Source: Fidelibacterota bacterium
GTDB lineage: Bacteria > Fidelibacterota > UBA8477 > JABMPR01
Assembly (NCBI GenBank): GCA_013202495.1
Contig: JABMQQ010000074.1
Span: 1-45,251, forward strand
Reading direction: 5' to 3'
Length of the DNA stretch: 45,251 bases
Part shown: piece by piece, positions 8,820-17,675 of the stretch
Position numbering within the stretch: position 1 is the stretch's first letter
How the letters are laid out: each line of letters starts with the position of its first letter
Notes under the pieces: generated by a model
Told to the model about the DNA's origin: nothing
Database searches by the model: none
Seen by the model: only the letters and a program-made list of their open reading frames with translations
Program-made: the position numbers and the translations under genes

Positions 8820-10109
8820 ATGTTATCAAAAAACGCCCTTAAAACAAAAAATGGCAGACTACTGGCATTTTCTCTCCTCTATTTATCTGAAGGTATCCCC
8901 TTCGGATTTAGTGCTATTGCTCTGGCAACCCACCTGCGCATGAGTGGGGTTGGGCTCACCGAGATCGGACTATTTACTGCTTCTCTGTATGCCCCATGGG
9001 GCTTTAAATGGGCCTGGGCACCCCTGGTAGATCTCATAAAATTTAAACGTTTTGGTGCGAAAAGAACCTGGATAGCTACCGCCCAGGCTGCCATGATTGG
9101 AACCCTGGGCATCGTGGTATTCTTTGACTATTCTACCAATATTCAGCTTCTAACTACACTCATCATAATTCACAATATTTTTGCCGCTACCCAGGATGTG
9201 GCCATTGACGCCCTGGCAATAAAGGTCCTACCAGAGAATGAACGCGGTATTGCCAATGGCTTTATGTTTGGTTCTTCCTATCTAGGCCAGGCTATTGGTG
9301 GTAGTGGTGCTTTGTTGATTGCTGGAAAGTTTGGCTTTGAGTTTTCCTTCCCCTTTGTCCTTCTCGCTCTCACCCTCATCCTGGTCTTCGTAACATTGAG
9401 ACTTCAGGAGCCGGCAGAGCCCATCACAGAAAAAATCCAATCTGGTGTCAGCGTCTTTCAAGAAATACTCAGTCAAATGAAACTGTTTTTAAAGGAGCTA
9501 TATCTAGGCTTCTTTAAGTCAGGAACTGGTCCATTGGTGGGCGTTGTTTTCTCTTTGCTCCCCTTTGGAGCCCTGGCCCTGGGTCTGGTTCTGGGAAGTG
9601 CCATTCAAGTAGATCTTGGAATGGATGAAAACCAGATAGCTAAGTTGACCATGTTCGGGACCATTTTTGCCGCTGCAGGTTGCATCATTGGTGGCTGGAT
9701 CTCAGACCGGGTTGGGCATCGAAAAGCTCTGGGTGTCTGGTATGTTTTGACGACTATCCCGACCTTTTATCTTGCTCGTCAGTTTATTGGGGTTGAGGGA
9801 ACAGCCGGTGTCACCATCGATCTCTTCTTCTATGTATCAATCGCCTACAGCTTTGCCAGTGGTTTACAGCAGGGAACCAGCACAGCCGTGTTTATGGGGT
9901 TGACCAGCCCAGCCGTAGCGGCAACACAATTTACAGGCTATATGGCTCTGCATAATTTTGTATACTCTTATTCCAGTCTGTGGCAGGGTAAATACGCTGA
10001 TCTGCATGGCTATGCAAAAGTACTGTTTATGGATGGCTGGATTGCCTTTATACCCCTCATTCTGTTGCCATTTCTCAAACCAAGAAAACAGTCTGTTGAA
10101 ACGAATTAG
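8820..10109 (+). CDS. AmpG/SLC33-like MFS transporter
   Basis: A 429-residue, about 12-helix major facilitator. Motifs GFKWAWAPLVD in the first loop and ATQDVAIDALAIKVLPENERG followed by ANGFMFGSSYLGQAIGG in the middle are typical of the AmpG / acetyl-CoA transporter-like branch, which moves muropeptides or other bulky anionic substrates. The substrate is not determinable. ATG 8820 starts MLSKN; an upstream TTG at 8790 is possible because GGAGG at 8801-8805 is distant (14 bases) from 8820. It ends one base before the ATG of the LytTR regulator, so the two are one operon. Confidence 0.75.
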   Translation: MLSKNALKTKNGRLLAFSLLYLSEGIPFGFSAIALATHLRMSGVGLTEIGLFTASLYAPWGFKWAWAPLVDLIKFKRFGAKRTWIATAQAAMIGTLGIVVFFDYSTNIQLLTTLIIIHNIFAATQDVAIDALAIKVLPENERGIANGFMFGSSYLGQAIGGSGALLIAGKFGFEFSFPFVLLALTLILVFVTLRLQEPAEPITEKIQSGVSVFQEILSQMKLFLKELYLGFFKSGTGPLVGVVFSLLPFGALALGLVLGSAIQVDLGMDENQIAKLTMFGTIFAAAGCIIGGWISDRVGHRKALGVWYVLTTIPTFYLARQFIGVEGTAGVTIDLFFYVSIAYSFASGLQQGTSTAVFMGLTSPAVAATQFTGYMALHNFVYSYSSLWQGKYADLHGYAKVLFMDGWIAFIPLILLPFLKPRKQSVETN

Positions 10110-10110
10110 T

Positions 10111-10977
10111 ATGGACAACTATAGACCAAAATGGATTCATAAGCCTTATCCCCGTGTCTCGCATTTCCGGGGCCAGTTCCTGATTTCCCTCTCTTTTGGA
10201 TTGTTCATTTTTCTATTCCTGCTCTTCTTTCAACCCTTTGGTCTTGGTAATATGGATACCAATAAAACTGTGTATGTCGTCGGATTTGGCTTGATCACAA
10301 CCTTTATCATGCTGGCCAATTACTCACTTAGCCCGCGAATTGCCCCAGGCTTTTTTGATGCAGATAAGTGGACGGTGGGGAAGGATATCTTATATGGTCT
10401 CTGGAATATCATTTCAATAGCTCTAGCAAATTATGTGTACCATGTGAAGGTAGGTGGGCAAAGTATCGATCCCGATGCCATACTCTCGTTTATCATTATC
10501 ACTGCTTCAGTTGGTGCATTTCCCCTCACCATTATGGTCTTTATAAATGAATTGTATCTTAATGACAGACATCAGAAAAATGCCTCTAAGATCAGCCAGC
10601 AAATTGAATCTGGCATCCTGGCCGATCAATTTGAAACAAAGCAAAAAAATGTGGTAATTGGTGACTCTGAAAGCGACTCATTCGAATTGAATGAGGAAGA
10701 TTTGTTATTTGTCCAAGCAAGCGATAATTATTGCCATATACATTACCTCGAAGAAGACAAGATATCGACCCGCCTCATACGAACGACTCTAAAGAATATT
10801 GAAGTTCAATTGTCCGACTTGCCCCACATGAAAAGATGTCACCGGTCATTTATGGTAAACCGGCAAAAGATTTCCAAAATCACTGGTAACGCCAGAGCGT
10901 ACACCATCCATTTTTCAGTGAGCGATAAAAAGATTCCTGTATCCAGGGGCATCAAGAAGGATAGCTTTTTCGCCTGA
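10111..10977 (+). CDS. Membrane-anchored LytTR transcriptional regulator
   Basis: A 288-residue protein with four hydrophobic helices in the first 150 residues and a C-terminal LytTR DNA-binding domain: LLFVQASDNYCHIHYLE, TTLKNIEVQL, MKRCHRSFMVNRQKI and PVSRGIKKD. It has no receiver or kinase domain, so it is a one-component membrane sensor-regulator of the kind common in Bacteroidota-related lineages. ATG 10111 starts one base after the stop of the MFS gene. A likely role is sensing a membrane or transport-linked signal and controlling the operon; targets are unknown. Confidence 0.85.
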   Translation: MDNYRPKWIHKPYPRVSHFRGQFLISLSFGLFIFLFLLFFQPFGLGNMDTNKTVYVVGFGLITTFIMLANYSLSPRIAPGFFDADKWTVGKDILYGLWNIISIALANYVYHVKVGGQSIDPDAILSFIIITASVGAFPLTIMVFINELYLNDRHQKNASKISQQIESGILADQFETKQKNVVIGDSESDSFELNEEDLLFVQASDNYCHIHYLEEDKISTRLIRTTLKNIEVQLSDLPHMKRCHRSFMVNRQKISKITGNARAYTIHFSVSDKKIPVSRGIKKDSFFA

Positions 10978-11095
10978 TCATTTCTAGAACCCGTCCCATT
11001 TATCCCAAATAATTCCCATTCACCACAGAGCAGTATCCTCTGATAATCCAGTGTCTATCTTTGAATCGTAAACGAATTAATAGAAGGAGATGGAT

Positions 11096-11548
11096 ATGAA
11101 GAATACATGTATAATGATCGCATCATTATTGTTTGGTATGAGCCTGAATGCTCAAATGGGGGTGGTAGAAGTGGAAATTACTGATGTTGTCGCTGAGTGG
11201 GGTGGATCAGTAAACATTGGCTTATATGAGAAAAAAGGTTTTCCCAAAATGGGTCAAGCCATTGTCAGCGAAAATGTACCGGTGCGAGATATCAAGGCGA
11301 CTCACAAGTTTGAGAACATCCCGGTTGGAAAGTATGCCATCGCGGTGTTCCAGGATGTGAATGGTGATGACAAATTAAATCGTACTATTTATGGTCAACC
11401 CACTGAGCCCTATGCATTTTCAAACAATGTGTTTGGACGATTTGGACCACCTAAGTTTGCAGAGGTTTCTTTTTCCGTAGAGAGCGATGCCAATTCAAAA
11501 TTGGTCATTCATCTTAAAGAGTATTCCTTCAAAAATAGGGGGGAATAA
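11096..11548 (+). CDS. DUF2141 secreted protein
   Basis: A 150-residue protein. The signal peptide MKNTCIMIASLLFGMSLNA is followed by a beta-rich domain with the DUF2141 pattern: GSVNIGLYEKKGFP, FENIPVGKYAIAVFQDVNGDDKLN, PTEPYAFSNN. ATG 11096 is preferred because AAGGAG (11084-11089) is six bases upstream; the ATG at 11090 abuts it. The function of the family is not established. It is followed by competing hairpins that overlap its stop. Confidence 0.85.
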   Translation: MKNTCIMIASLLFGMSLNAQMGVVEVEITDVVAEWGGSVNIGLYEKKGFPKMGQAIVSENVPVRDIKATHKFENIPVGKYAIAVFQDVNGDDKLNRTIYGQPTEPYAFSNNVFGRFGPPKFAEVSFSVESDANSKLVIHLKEYSFKNRGE

Positions 11549-11587
11549 TTCCCCCAGCATAAACTTCATAGAATGCTGCTGGGGGGG
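11538..11587. terminator. Overlapping hairpins between convergent genes
   Basis: GGGGGAAT (11539-11546) and ATTCCCCC (11548-11555) form one inverted repeat that includes the stop codon of the DUF2141 gene. CCCCCAGCA (11551-11559) can alternatively pair with TGCTGGGGG (11577-11585). The two are mutually exclusive. There is no T tract on the plus strand and only a weak one on minus, so this is a possible bidirectional terminator or mRNA end structure. Confidence 0.45.
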
Positions 11588-11612
11588 TACAGAAGTAATT
11601 TTTGCAGGTAGG

Positions 11613-11933
11613 CTACATCACTTCACTGATTTGAATGGTGGGCTCAATGTTTGTGAAATTGGGTAAATCTTTCATGATTTCGTCAACATTTGGGCCAAAA
11701 GAATTCTCAAATGCAGCCACAGTTTCAAAATATAGATTGCTCATGGTGGCAAAAGGAGCCACTGATCCGGGGGCTGCACCACCCAAGCCTTTTTCAATTG
11801 ATGCACCCCTCACAGAATCTCCAAGAAGACCGCCTACCAGTGGGATGTGCTTGTTGAGGTAGTAATCCATATCAAAGGTTTTGCCGTCTCCATTTGCATA
11901 GAGAACACTTACTTTTATCATACCTTTTTCCAT
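11613..11933 (-). CDS. EthD-family small protein
   Basis: A 106-residue protein starting MEKGMIKVSVLYANGDGKTFDMDYYLNKHIPL, the EthD dimeric alpha+beta barrel pattern, with a C-terminal block ISEVM. EthD-like proteins are small ferredoxin-fold proteins; the founding member is needed for ETBE degradation, but most are uncharacterised. AAAGGA is six bases upstream of ATG 11933, so the longer frame to 11996 is not used. It is convergent with the DUF2141 gene. Confidence 0.8.
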   Translation of the reverse strand: MEKGMIKVSVLYANGDGKTFDMDYYLNKHIPLVGGLLGDSVRGASIEKGLGGAAPGSVAPFATMSNLYFETVAAFENSFGPNVDEIMKDLPNFTNIEPTIQISEVM

Positions 11934-12523
11934 AATAATCCTTTCAATGCGGCTGGAATTAATGTGAAAGTCTAATCGCCGTCCACTAGACATCACTATT
12001 TGCTAAAAGATAGACTCACAAAATATTTCCATTTGTAAGCGGGATAAGTTTTGAACCCCTGAATCTACTGAGAGAGAATGACCTGACAAGGCATAAACAT
12101 GACAAAAAGAATCACATAGCACGTACTCATCCAAAGAAAACCCCTTATGAAGTCATGAAATCTCTCTTAACTTGATCATACTTGTGTACAAAAGGGTATG
12201 AAGCATCATCGTGGGCTTAAATGCTCAAGAAATAATGGGGGGACGATCTATTCTATTCATTCCAATAGTTTGGGCGCTAACAGGTCAACTCAATAAGTTT
12301 GATTATTTCTATATTTGCAAATTAATTCGTATAGGATTATTATGCCCAATAAATCAAGAAAAAATTTGGAATCAATTCACTAAACTGCCAATAATAATGA
12401 GTTCGTCAAAAATCTCTGCTAGTATATGAAGAACCTCAGTCCAATTGATATCCTGGCTGCCAGCTTGTCGGATCTTTATAAAAATGAATCCCATCTATTA
12501 GTGGTATAAACTAGGGAGTGAGA
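11934..12523. other. Intergenic stretch with repeat copy 1
   Basis: A long noncoding stretch. It contains the first copy of the ~100 bp dispersed repeat. A 72-codon frame at 12211-12429 has no ribosome binding site or protein-like composition, and I do not call it. Confidence 0.5.
12021..12122 (+). repeat. Dispersed direct repeat, copy 1
   Basis: Matches 16953-17054 in the same orientation, 82 of 102 bases by hand alignment without gaps; the best block is CATGACAAAAAGAATCACAT. It flanks the three-gene unit on the left. I do not recognise it; it may be the remnant of a duplicated gene or element end. Confidence 0.75.
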
Positions 12524-13606
12524 ATGAGTCTATTTCAACCCATATTTTCAACGAAACCTGAACCGGGACGTAAACCCGAGCAAGTCCTCACCCTACAAGA
12601 ATTTATCGACTTACTTCTAGAGGAAGAAAAATATTGGGGCGATGACCAGCACAATACGAAGCTAATCATTACCCGCTTACGGAAAATATTTTATGATCAG
12701 TGGGGGTGGAACCAAGAGCTTATACGGGGAGCTGCAAACATTGAGGGACGTTACTTGATAACAGTGGTAGATGATGCTGCTGATCATAGTAAACCAATTC
12801 ATCAATATAAGAATAATGAGTATGTGCCAAAGCATCGGACGGTTACCTATCGACCTGATGATAAAATTTATGGCGACACGCGGGTGGGGCAAACGCCTGA
12901 AATCTATAAAAATGATCATCAGGAGGTATTGTTGCCCGATGGATCATATTGCGATGTAGCTCATATACTTGCCGGACTAGATGCACATAATCATCCCCAG
13001 GTTGTTAGCCCCCTTCCCAATTTTTTATTTTTCTTGAATTTTATGTGCCCCCACGTTGATTCCAATAGTGACATTGTTACTTGGCTGGGAGATATCGCAA
13101 GCTCTTCAGGTGACTTTCTCTTTGATTATCTTAAAAATGGGAAACAGCCACTATCCGAATCCGGTGAAGAAAAGGACATACTTAAGGATGCTCCTGGCTC
13201 TGATATGCTAGGAAACATTGAATCATTTGTAATTGCTGGAAAGTATAATATCGGAAGTGATAAGGGGATGAGTTTCACAGAGATTCTATCAGATTATTAC
13301 CTGCGAGAATCCGGCAGGGAACATAGGAATCAACGAATGAGATTATATTGTGAAGCCATTGGGTTAAAGGGGTGGGATGGAGAATACTTCACCAATGAAT
13401 CACCCTGGTTAAAGTATTATCACCGGCAATTACGTGACAATATCGCCTTTCAAGTAATGAGCTTGACAGCTGAAAAACTTAGTAGCATCTGGTACCCTCT
13501 CTTGATCTGGTTCAATTTTTACCGTGATGTTTTAAAGATTGATACGCTTCTAAATATTTACCTGGATACTTTAAAAGTAGAACTCAAAAAGGAGTTAAAA
13601 CTATGA
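12524..13606 (+). CDS. Unknown soluble protein upstream of membrane protein and cyclase
   Basis: A 360-residue protein of no recognised family. No signal peptide or clear transmembrane helix. The most conserved-looking block is in the middle: DVAHILAGLDAHNHP, then VDSNSDIVTWLGDIASSSGDFLFDYL, where His, Asp and Trp-Leu-Gly-Asp spacing looks like a catalytic or binding core. A charged, Tyr-rich C-terminal half follows. GGGAG (12513-12517) lies six bases before ATG 12524. It overlaps the next gene by ATGA, so it forms one translationally coupled operon with the polytopic protein and the adenylate cyclase, and may act with them in one pathway. Confidence 0.7.
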   Translation: MSLFQPIFSTKPEPGRKPEQVLTLQEFIDLLLEEEKYWGDDQHNTKLIITRLRKIFYDQWGWNQELIRGAANIEGRYLITVVDDAADHSKPIHQYKNNEYVPKHRTVTYRPDDKIYGDTRVGQTPEIYKNDHQEVLLPDGSYCDVAHILAGLDAHNHPQVVSPLPNFLFFLNFMCPHVDSNSDIVTWLGDIASSSGDFLFDYLKNGKQPLSESGEEKDILKDAPGSDMLGNIESFVIAGKYNIGSDKGMSFTEILSDYYLRESGREHRNQRMRLYCEAIGLKGWDGEYFTNESPWLKYYHRQLRDNIAFQVMSLTAEKLSSIWYPLLIWFNFYRDVLKIDTLLNIYLDTLKVELKKELKL

Positions 13607-14790
13607 GTGGTGATTTAAGCATGCTCAAAAAGGTAAACTTTCTTCTTTTGGCCATCGGAGCAATGATATTTCTACCGTATGTTGGCTCCTGGTTACATTA
13701 TAATGGGAAGTTTCCAGATCATTTTTTTGATTACCCACCGCTGTCCGCTGAACCTAAAGCACCGTTTAATATGTTTGTTTTTGTGATGCTATCAATTCTG
13801 GCATTGGCAGTTGCAGTTTTATATGTATTTCCACGGATTTTCGGTTTTAAAAAACCAATCGCCACACCCGCGCCAGACATAAAAAAAGTGTCATTACCAA
13901 TATGGTTTTGGATTGGTTTAATTATGTGGGGCGGTTGTTTGACCATGCTCTTTACTCGTATGACGGAGCTCAAATGGTTATTGCATTGGTCGGATCTGCC
14001 AATTTTTTGGGGTTTTACTCTCATGCTGGATGGCATTGTTTACAAGCGCAAAGGGGGGGTGTCAATCATTGCTACAATTCCCCAGGAAATGGTTGGTATT
14101 GCTTTATCCTCAGTTGCGGGATGGATGATTTTTGAATACTTAAACTTTTTTGTTGGAGAAAACTGGTATTATCCAGCCGGAGATATCATCCCAAATACGG
14201 AATTCCTGCTTTATGCTATTATTGGTTCTTCTGGGTTGATCCCAATGGCTTTTGAGTGGTATAGTTTACTCAATACATTCGAGGGGATGAAACATCGTTT
14301 TGATCAGGGTCTTAAATTCTCTCTTCCACTATGGTTTAAAAACATTGTCCTTGTCATCGCTTTTAGTGGCATGTTCGTCTCTGGGTTATTTCCAAATCAA
14401 ATGTTTTTTTCCCTATGGGTTTCACCTCTCCTCATCTTGGCAATCATTCTGGATAGGATAAATGTATGGACACCTTTTGAACCTATTAAAGATGGGAATT
14501 GGACACCCATCCTGGTTTTTGCCCTGACCTATCTTCTGACAGGTGTAAGCATGGAGGCCTGGAATTTCTTTAGCGCGGCTCATGCAAATGATGTGGTAAC
14601 GACCTATGCCCCAGCTTATTGGGTATATAGTCTTCCCTATGTGAACACACCTAGAATGTTTGAAATGCCAATTCTCGGATATTTGGGTTATTTACCCTTT
14701 AGTGTCTACTGTTGGATATGGTGGATTATGTTTGCCTTTTTATGCAACATTCCTACCCGGTTTGCAGATCTTACTGCACGGGGGAACTAA
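13603..14790 (+). CDS. Polytopic membrane protein of unknown function
   Basis: A 395-residue protein with about ten hydrophobic helices. The first helix LLLAIGAMIFLPYVGSWL is followed by a Pro-rich loop. The C-terminus has WVYSLPYVNTPRMFEMPILGYLGYLPF, a block I associate with uncharacterised bacterial membrane proteins, not with a known enzyme. It overlaps the preceding gene by ATGA and is six bases before the cyclase start, so it is the middle gene of a tight three-gene unit. No catalytic assignment is justified. Confidence 0.7.
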   Translation: MSGDLSMLKKVNFLLLAIGAMIFLPYVGSWLHYNGKFPDHFFDYPPLSAEPKAPFNMFVFVMLSILALAVAVLYVFPRIFGFKKPIATPAPDIKKVSLPIWFWIGLIMWGGCLTMLFTRMTELKWLLHWSDLPIFWGFTLMLDGIVYKRKGGVSIIATIPQEMVGIALSSVAGWMIFEYLNFFVGENWYYPAGDIIPNTEFLLYAIIGSSGLIPMAFEWYSLLNTFEGMKHRFDQGLKFSLPLWFKNIVLVIAFSGMFVSGLFPNQMFFSLWVSPLLILAIILDRINVWTPFEPIKDGNWTPILVFALTYLLTGVSMEAWNFFSAAHANDVVTTYAPAYWVYSLPYVNTPRMFEMPILGYLGYLPFSVYCWIWWIMFAFLCNIPTRFADLTARGN

Positions 14791-14796
14791 AACTAT

Positions 14797-16770
14797 ATGA
14801 AACGATTCGCCCTATTCTTTAGCGTATTATTATTGCCATTGTATGTAAGCTCGGATGTTTTCACCTGGAGTGATCAACTCTACGAATCAATTACGGAATA
14901 CACTTATACATTGGAAGATGCGGCAGGTGAATACACAATCGAGCAGGTCAGCAGTCCTGAATTTGAATCCAGGTTTACTAAAGTGGATAGAAAAATATTG
15001 AGTTTCGGGATCACTTCATCTTTCCACTGGATAAAGTTTGAGTTAAATAATCCGACTGAAGCGGAGCTCTTGTTGGAAATCGCCCAGTTTTCTCTCCCTG
15101 TTTGCGAATTTTATTTTATGAAAAATGGTGCCTGGAAGAAGATCAGATCAGGCTATGGGGTAAATGTTGAAGACAGAATTATTAAAGATCATTTTCAAGT
15201 TTTCAACCTATCGTATGGAGCTGAGGAATACTATTTAAAAGTGAAATCATTTTCGCCACCAATACCCTTGAAGGTTTGGGAAAAGAACAGCTACGAAAGT
15301 AAAACTGCACAATTAAAACTAAGTTATGGTATATATTTTGGGATATTAGTATTCGTTATTCTAAATAATATTTTTCTGTTCTTCTCCTTTAGAAATCTAA
15401 TTCATTTGCACTATGCCTTTCTGGTGTTGATACACATCTTTACCTCTGCATTTGTCATGGATGGATGGGGGTTGTATCTCTTTAACGATCTTAATTTGAC
15501 TGGCCTATACACATATATTCCCATGATCAACATGGCTAATACCGCACTTTATGGTATTTTATTTTTAGAAATAAATAAGTTCACCAGCAAAAAAGTGAAT
15601 ATGTTTGCTTGGGCTGTTTTCATTTACTTCCTCTCATATATGGTGTGGAGTTTATTATTACCCCACATGGTTGTGATTACCATAAACCAGATTTCAGCGC
15701 TATTGAGTTTAAGTTTTGTGGTTTATCTGGGATTAATAGTTGCCCAGCACGGGAATAGGGTGGGTCGTTATTTTGCCAGTGCATACCTTTTATATTTTTT
15801 TATTGTTATTTTGGAAGTCATCTACATTCAGCTGGGTTGGCCAAAATACATATTTGGCTTGAGTTATGTTGCTTTCGCAATGTTTTTGGAGGTAATTATA
15901 CTTTCATTTGCACTCACAAAACGATTTCAATGGGAACAGAGAGCGCAAATCAAGGCCACTTTAGATGCACAGGATAAGCTGATAGAACAAACCAAAGAAA
16001 ACGAAAGAATTGTTCTCGCACAAAATACTTTGCTTGAAGAGAAGGTCCATGAAAGGACTGCACAGCTTGAGCAATCGAATACCCAACTAGGCAATACCCT
16101 TCATGCAGTTGAAAAGGAAAAAGCTAAAGCTGAAGAAATCCTGCTTAATATTTTGCCTCGTGCAACGGTTAAAGAACTACAAGAGAAGGGGTATGCAGAA
16201 CCTAAAAACTACGAAATTGCCACCATCCTTTTTACTGATATTAAAGATTTCACTTCAACAACATCAGCGCTTTCTCCTCAAAGATTAGTGGAAGGTTTAA
16301 ATGAATGTTTTAAGGGATTCGACAGCATCATTCTAGACCTTGGATTGGAAAAAATTAAAACAATTGGTGATTGCTATATGGCTGCCTCAGGCCTACCCAA
16401 TGAAAGAAACGACCATGCCATCATTGCTGTGGAAGCAGGATTACGTATGATGGAGTTTATGGAAGAATGGAAAGAAAAGCAGGCTCATCTAGGCAAACTT
16501 TCATGGGAAGCCCGTACGGGAATTCACAGTGGACAGGTGATCGCCGGTGTAGTCGGAGCTCATAAATATGCCTTTGATATTTGGGGAGACGCTGTCAACA
16601 CAGCTGCTCGCATGGAAACCAATAGCGCCATTGGTAAGGTCAATATTTCAACAACTACCAATTCTCTAGTGAGGAGTTATTTTAACTGTATTCCCAGGGG
16701 AAGAGTTGATGTCAAGGGCAAGGGTGAAATGGAGATGTTCTGGGTAGAACGCCCCTTGAAATCAAATTGA
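14797..16770 (+). CDS. 7TMR-DISM receptor adenylate cyclase (class III)
   Basis: A 657-residue receptor enzyme. Signal peptide (1-19), an extracytoplasmic 7TMR-DISMED2-like beta domain (about 20-170, containing SFHWIKFELNNPTEAELLLEI and the following beta strands), seven helices (about 180-375), a coiled coil (about 385-445, with EERVLAQNTLLEEKVHERT-like heptads) and a C-terminal cyclase homology domain (about 450-650). Metal-binding Asp in LFTDIKDFT; KIKTIGDCYMAASG carries the Lys, and FDIWGDAVNTAARM the Asp, expected for adenine rather than guanine specificity. DISMED2 domains resemble carbohydrate-binding folds, so a sugar-like ligand is plausible. It is the last gene of the unit begun at 12524. 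Confidence 0.85.
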   Translation: MKRFALFFSVLLLPLYVSSDVFTWSDQLYESITEYTYTLEDAAGEYTIEQVSSPEFESRFTKVDRKILSFGITSSFHWIKFELNNPTEAELLLEIAQFSLPVCEFYFMKNGAWKKIRSGYGVNVEDRIIKDHFQVFNLSYGAEEYYLKVKSFSPPIPLKVWEKNSYESKTAQLKLSYGIYFGILVFVILNNIFLFFSFRNLIHLHYAFLVLIHIFTSAFVMDGWGLYLFNDLNLTGLYTYIPMINMANTALYGILFLEINKFTSKKVNMFAWAVFIYFLSYMVWSLLLPHMVVITINQISALLSLSFVVYLGLIVAQHGNRVGRYFASAYLLYFFIVILEVIYIQLGWPKYIFGLSYVAFAMFLEVIILSFALTKRFQWEQRAQIKATLDAQDKLIEQTKENERIVLAQNTLLEEKVHERTAQLEQSNTQLGNTLHAVEKEKAKAEEILLNILPRATVKELQEKGYAEPKNYEIATILFTDIKDFTSTTSALSPQRLVEGLNECFKGFDSIILDLGLEKIKTIGDCYMAASGLPNERNDHAIIAVEAGLRMMEFMEEWKEKQAHLGKLSWEARTGIHSGQVIAGVVGAHKYAFDIWGDAVNTAARMETNSAIGKVNISTTTNSLVRSYFNCIPRGRVDVKGKGEMEMFWVERPLKSN

Positions 16771-16952
16771 ATCTCAGAGAGGGATTTTAACCATCTGGAC
16801 ACCTCTTAGCCTGCAGAAGTAAACAAGGTATTCTTGGTGATTCTCTGCTTATCAAAAATAAGTTTAGTTCTAGATATACTTCGCCTCTCTCCAGTATCAA
16901 GATAATGATTAATTGCCCTTTCCCTGATCTATTGGTGACAATAAACCTCAAG

Positions 16953-17054
16953 AAATACTTCTACTTGTACGGCAGATAAATTTTAAACCTCCGAATCTGC
17001 TCGGAGAGAATGATCTTACAAAGCACAAACATGATAAAAAGAATCACATTGCAC
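16953..17054 (+). repeat. Dispersed direct repeat, copy 2
   Basis: The partner of 12021-12122 and in the same orientation. It lies 182 bases after the cyclase stop and 122 bases before the rhodanese start, inside a 406 base gap with no other feature I can name. Confidence 0.75.
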
Positions 17055-17176
17055 ACACCTAACATCTAGAATACTTTGATTATGGTGATTCAAGGACAGG
17101 CTAAGACCTGGATAATATGGGGATCACTGCAAGATGATTGTAGAGTACAAAATGAAACAGAGTAAGGATTGCCGTT

Positions 17177-17476
17177 TTGGATAAAGAACTTAGTCTAGAC
17201 CAGTTTGTCGAAAAATATGAGCGGGGTGATATCCGGATTCTGGATGTTCGCGAAACCTGGGAAACCCCTTTCATCAGGGGTGAGAACGTCATCAACATTC
17301 CCATGAACCAACTCCCCCAAGCTATTGATATAATTCCCAGGACAGAAGATCTTGTGGTGATCTGTCAGCACGCGGTTCGATCAAAAAGGGTTATCGAATA
17401 TCTGGAGTCTCAACATGGTTTTGACAATTTGATCAATCTAACTGGGGGAGTGCACCTCTGGATAGGAAATAGCTAG
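17177..17476 (+). CDS. Single-domain rhodanese
   Basis: A 99-residue cytoplasmic sulfurtransferase-type protein. CH2A-like block RILDVRETWE, then IPMNQLPQ and the active-site loop ICQHAVRSKRV with catalytic Cys63 intact. The start is TTG 17177 with TAAGGA about nine bases upstream; no ATG is available in frame. The C-terminus GGVHLWIGNS is atypical; most relatives read GGxxxW or GGVxxY. A decayed paralogue follows at 20531, on the far side of the PadR/UvrA2-like operon. The substrate or partner is unknown. Confidence 0.8.
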   Translation: MDKELSLDQFVEKYERGDIRILDVRETWETPFIRGENVINIPMNQLPQAIDIIPRTEDLVVICQHAVRSKRVIEYLESQHGFDNLINLTGGVHLWIGNS

Positions 17477-17631
17477 CCCAAGCCACGTACAACGCGGCAT
17501 CATGCCGACCCCGCTGTGGGTTCGGATTTAATTTCTTCCCTCAGTTCTCCCTAATTAATAGATCAAACTTTTCCCAGCCCTGGATTGAGCTCTCAAGCTA
17601 AAAAACAATTCAAAAATATAGTTGCAATATG

Positions 17632-17651
17632 ATATTGGATGTATACAATAT
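17632..17651. promoter_or_regulatory. Candidate PadR operator
   Basis: ATATTG (17632-17637) and CAATAT (17646-17651) are inverted arms around GATGTATA, 25 bases before the padR start. ATGTAT-type centres are common in PadR sites, so autoregulation is plausible. Confidence 0.45.
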
Positions 17652-17675
17652 AGGCATCTAATAATGGAGGAAAAT

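Noticed and set aside
9958-10110. N-terminal extension of the LytTR regulator inside the MFS gene
   Set aside because: Overlaps 150 bases of a well-supported gene; ATG 10111 directly after the stop is far more likely.
12211-12429. 72-codon frame in the gap before the three-gene unit
   Set aside because: No ribosome binding site, unlike any family, and composition looks noncoding.
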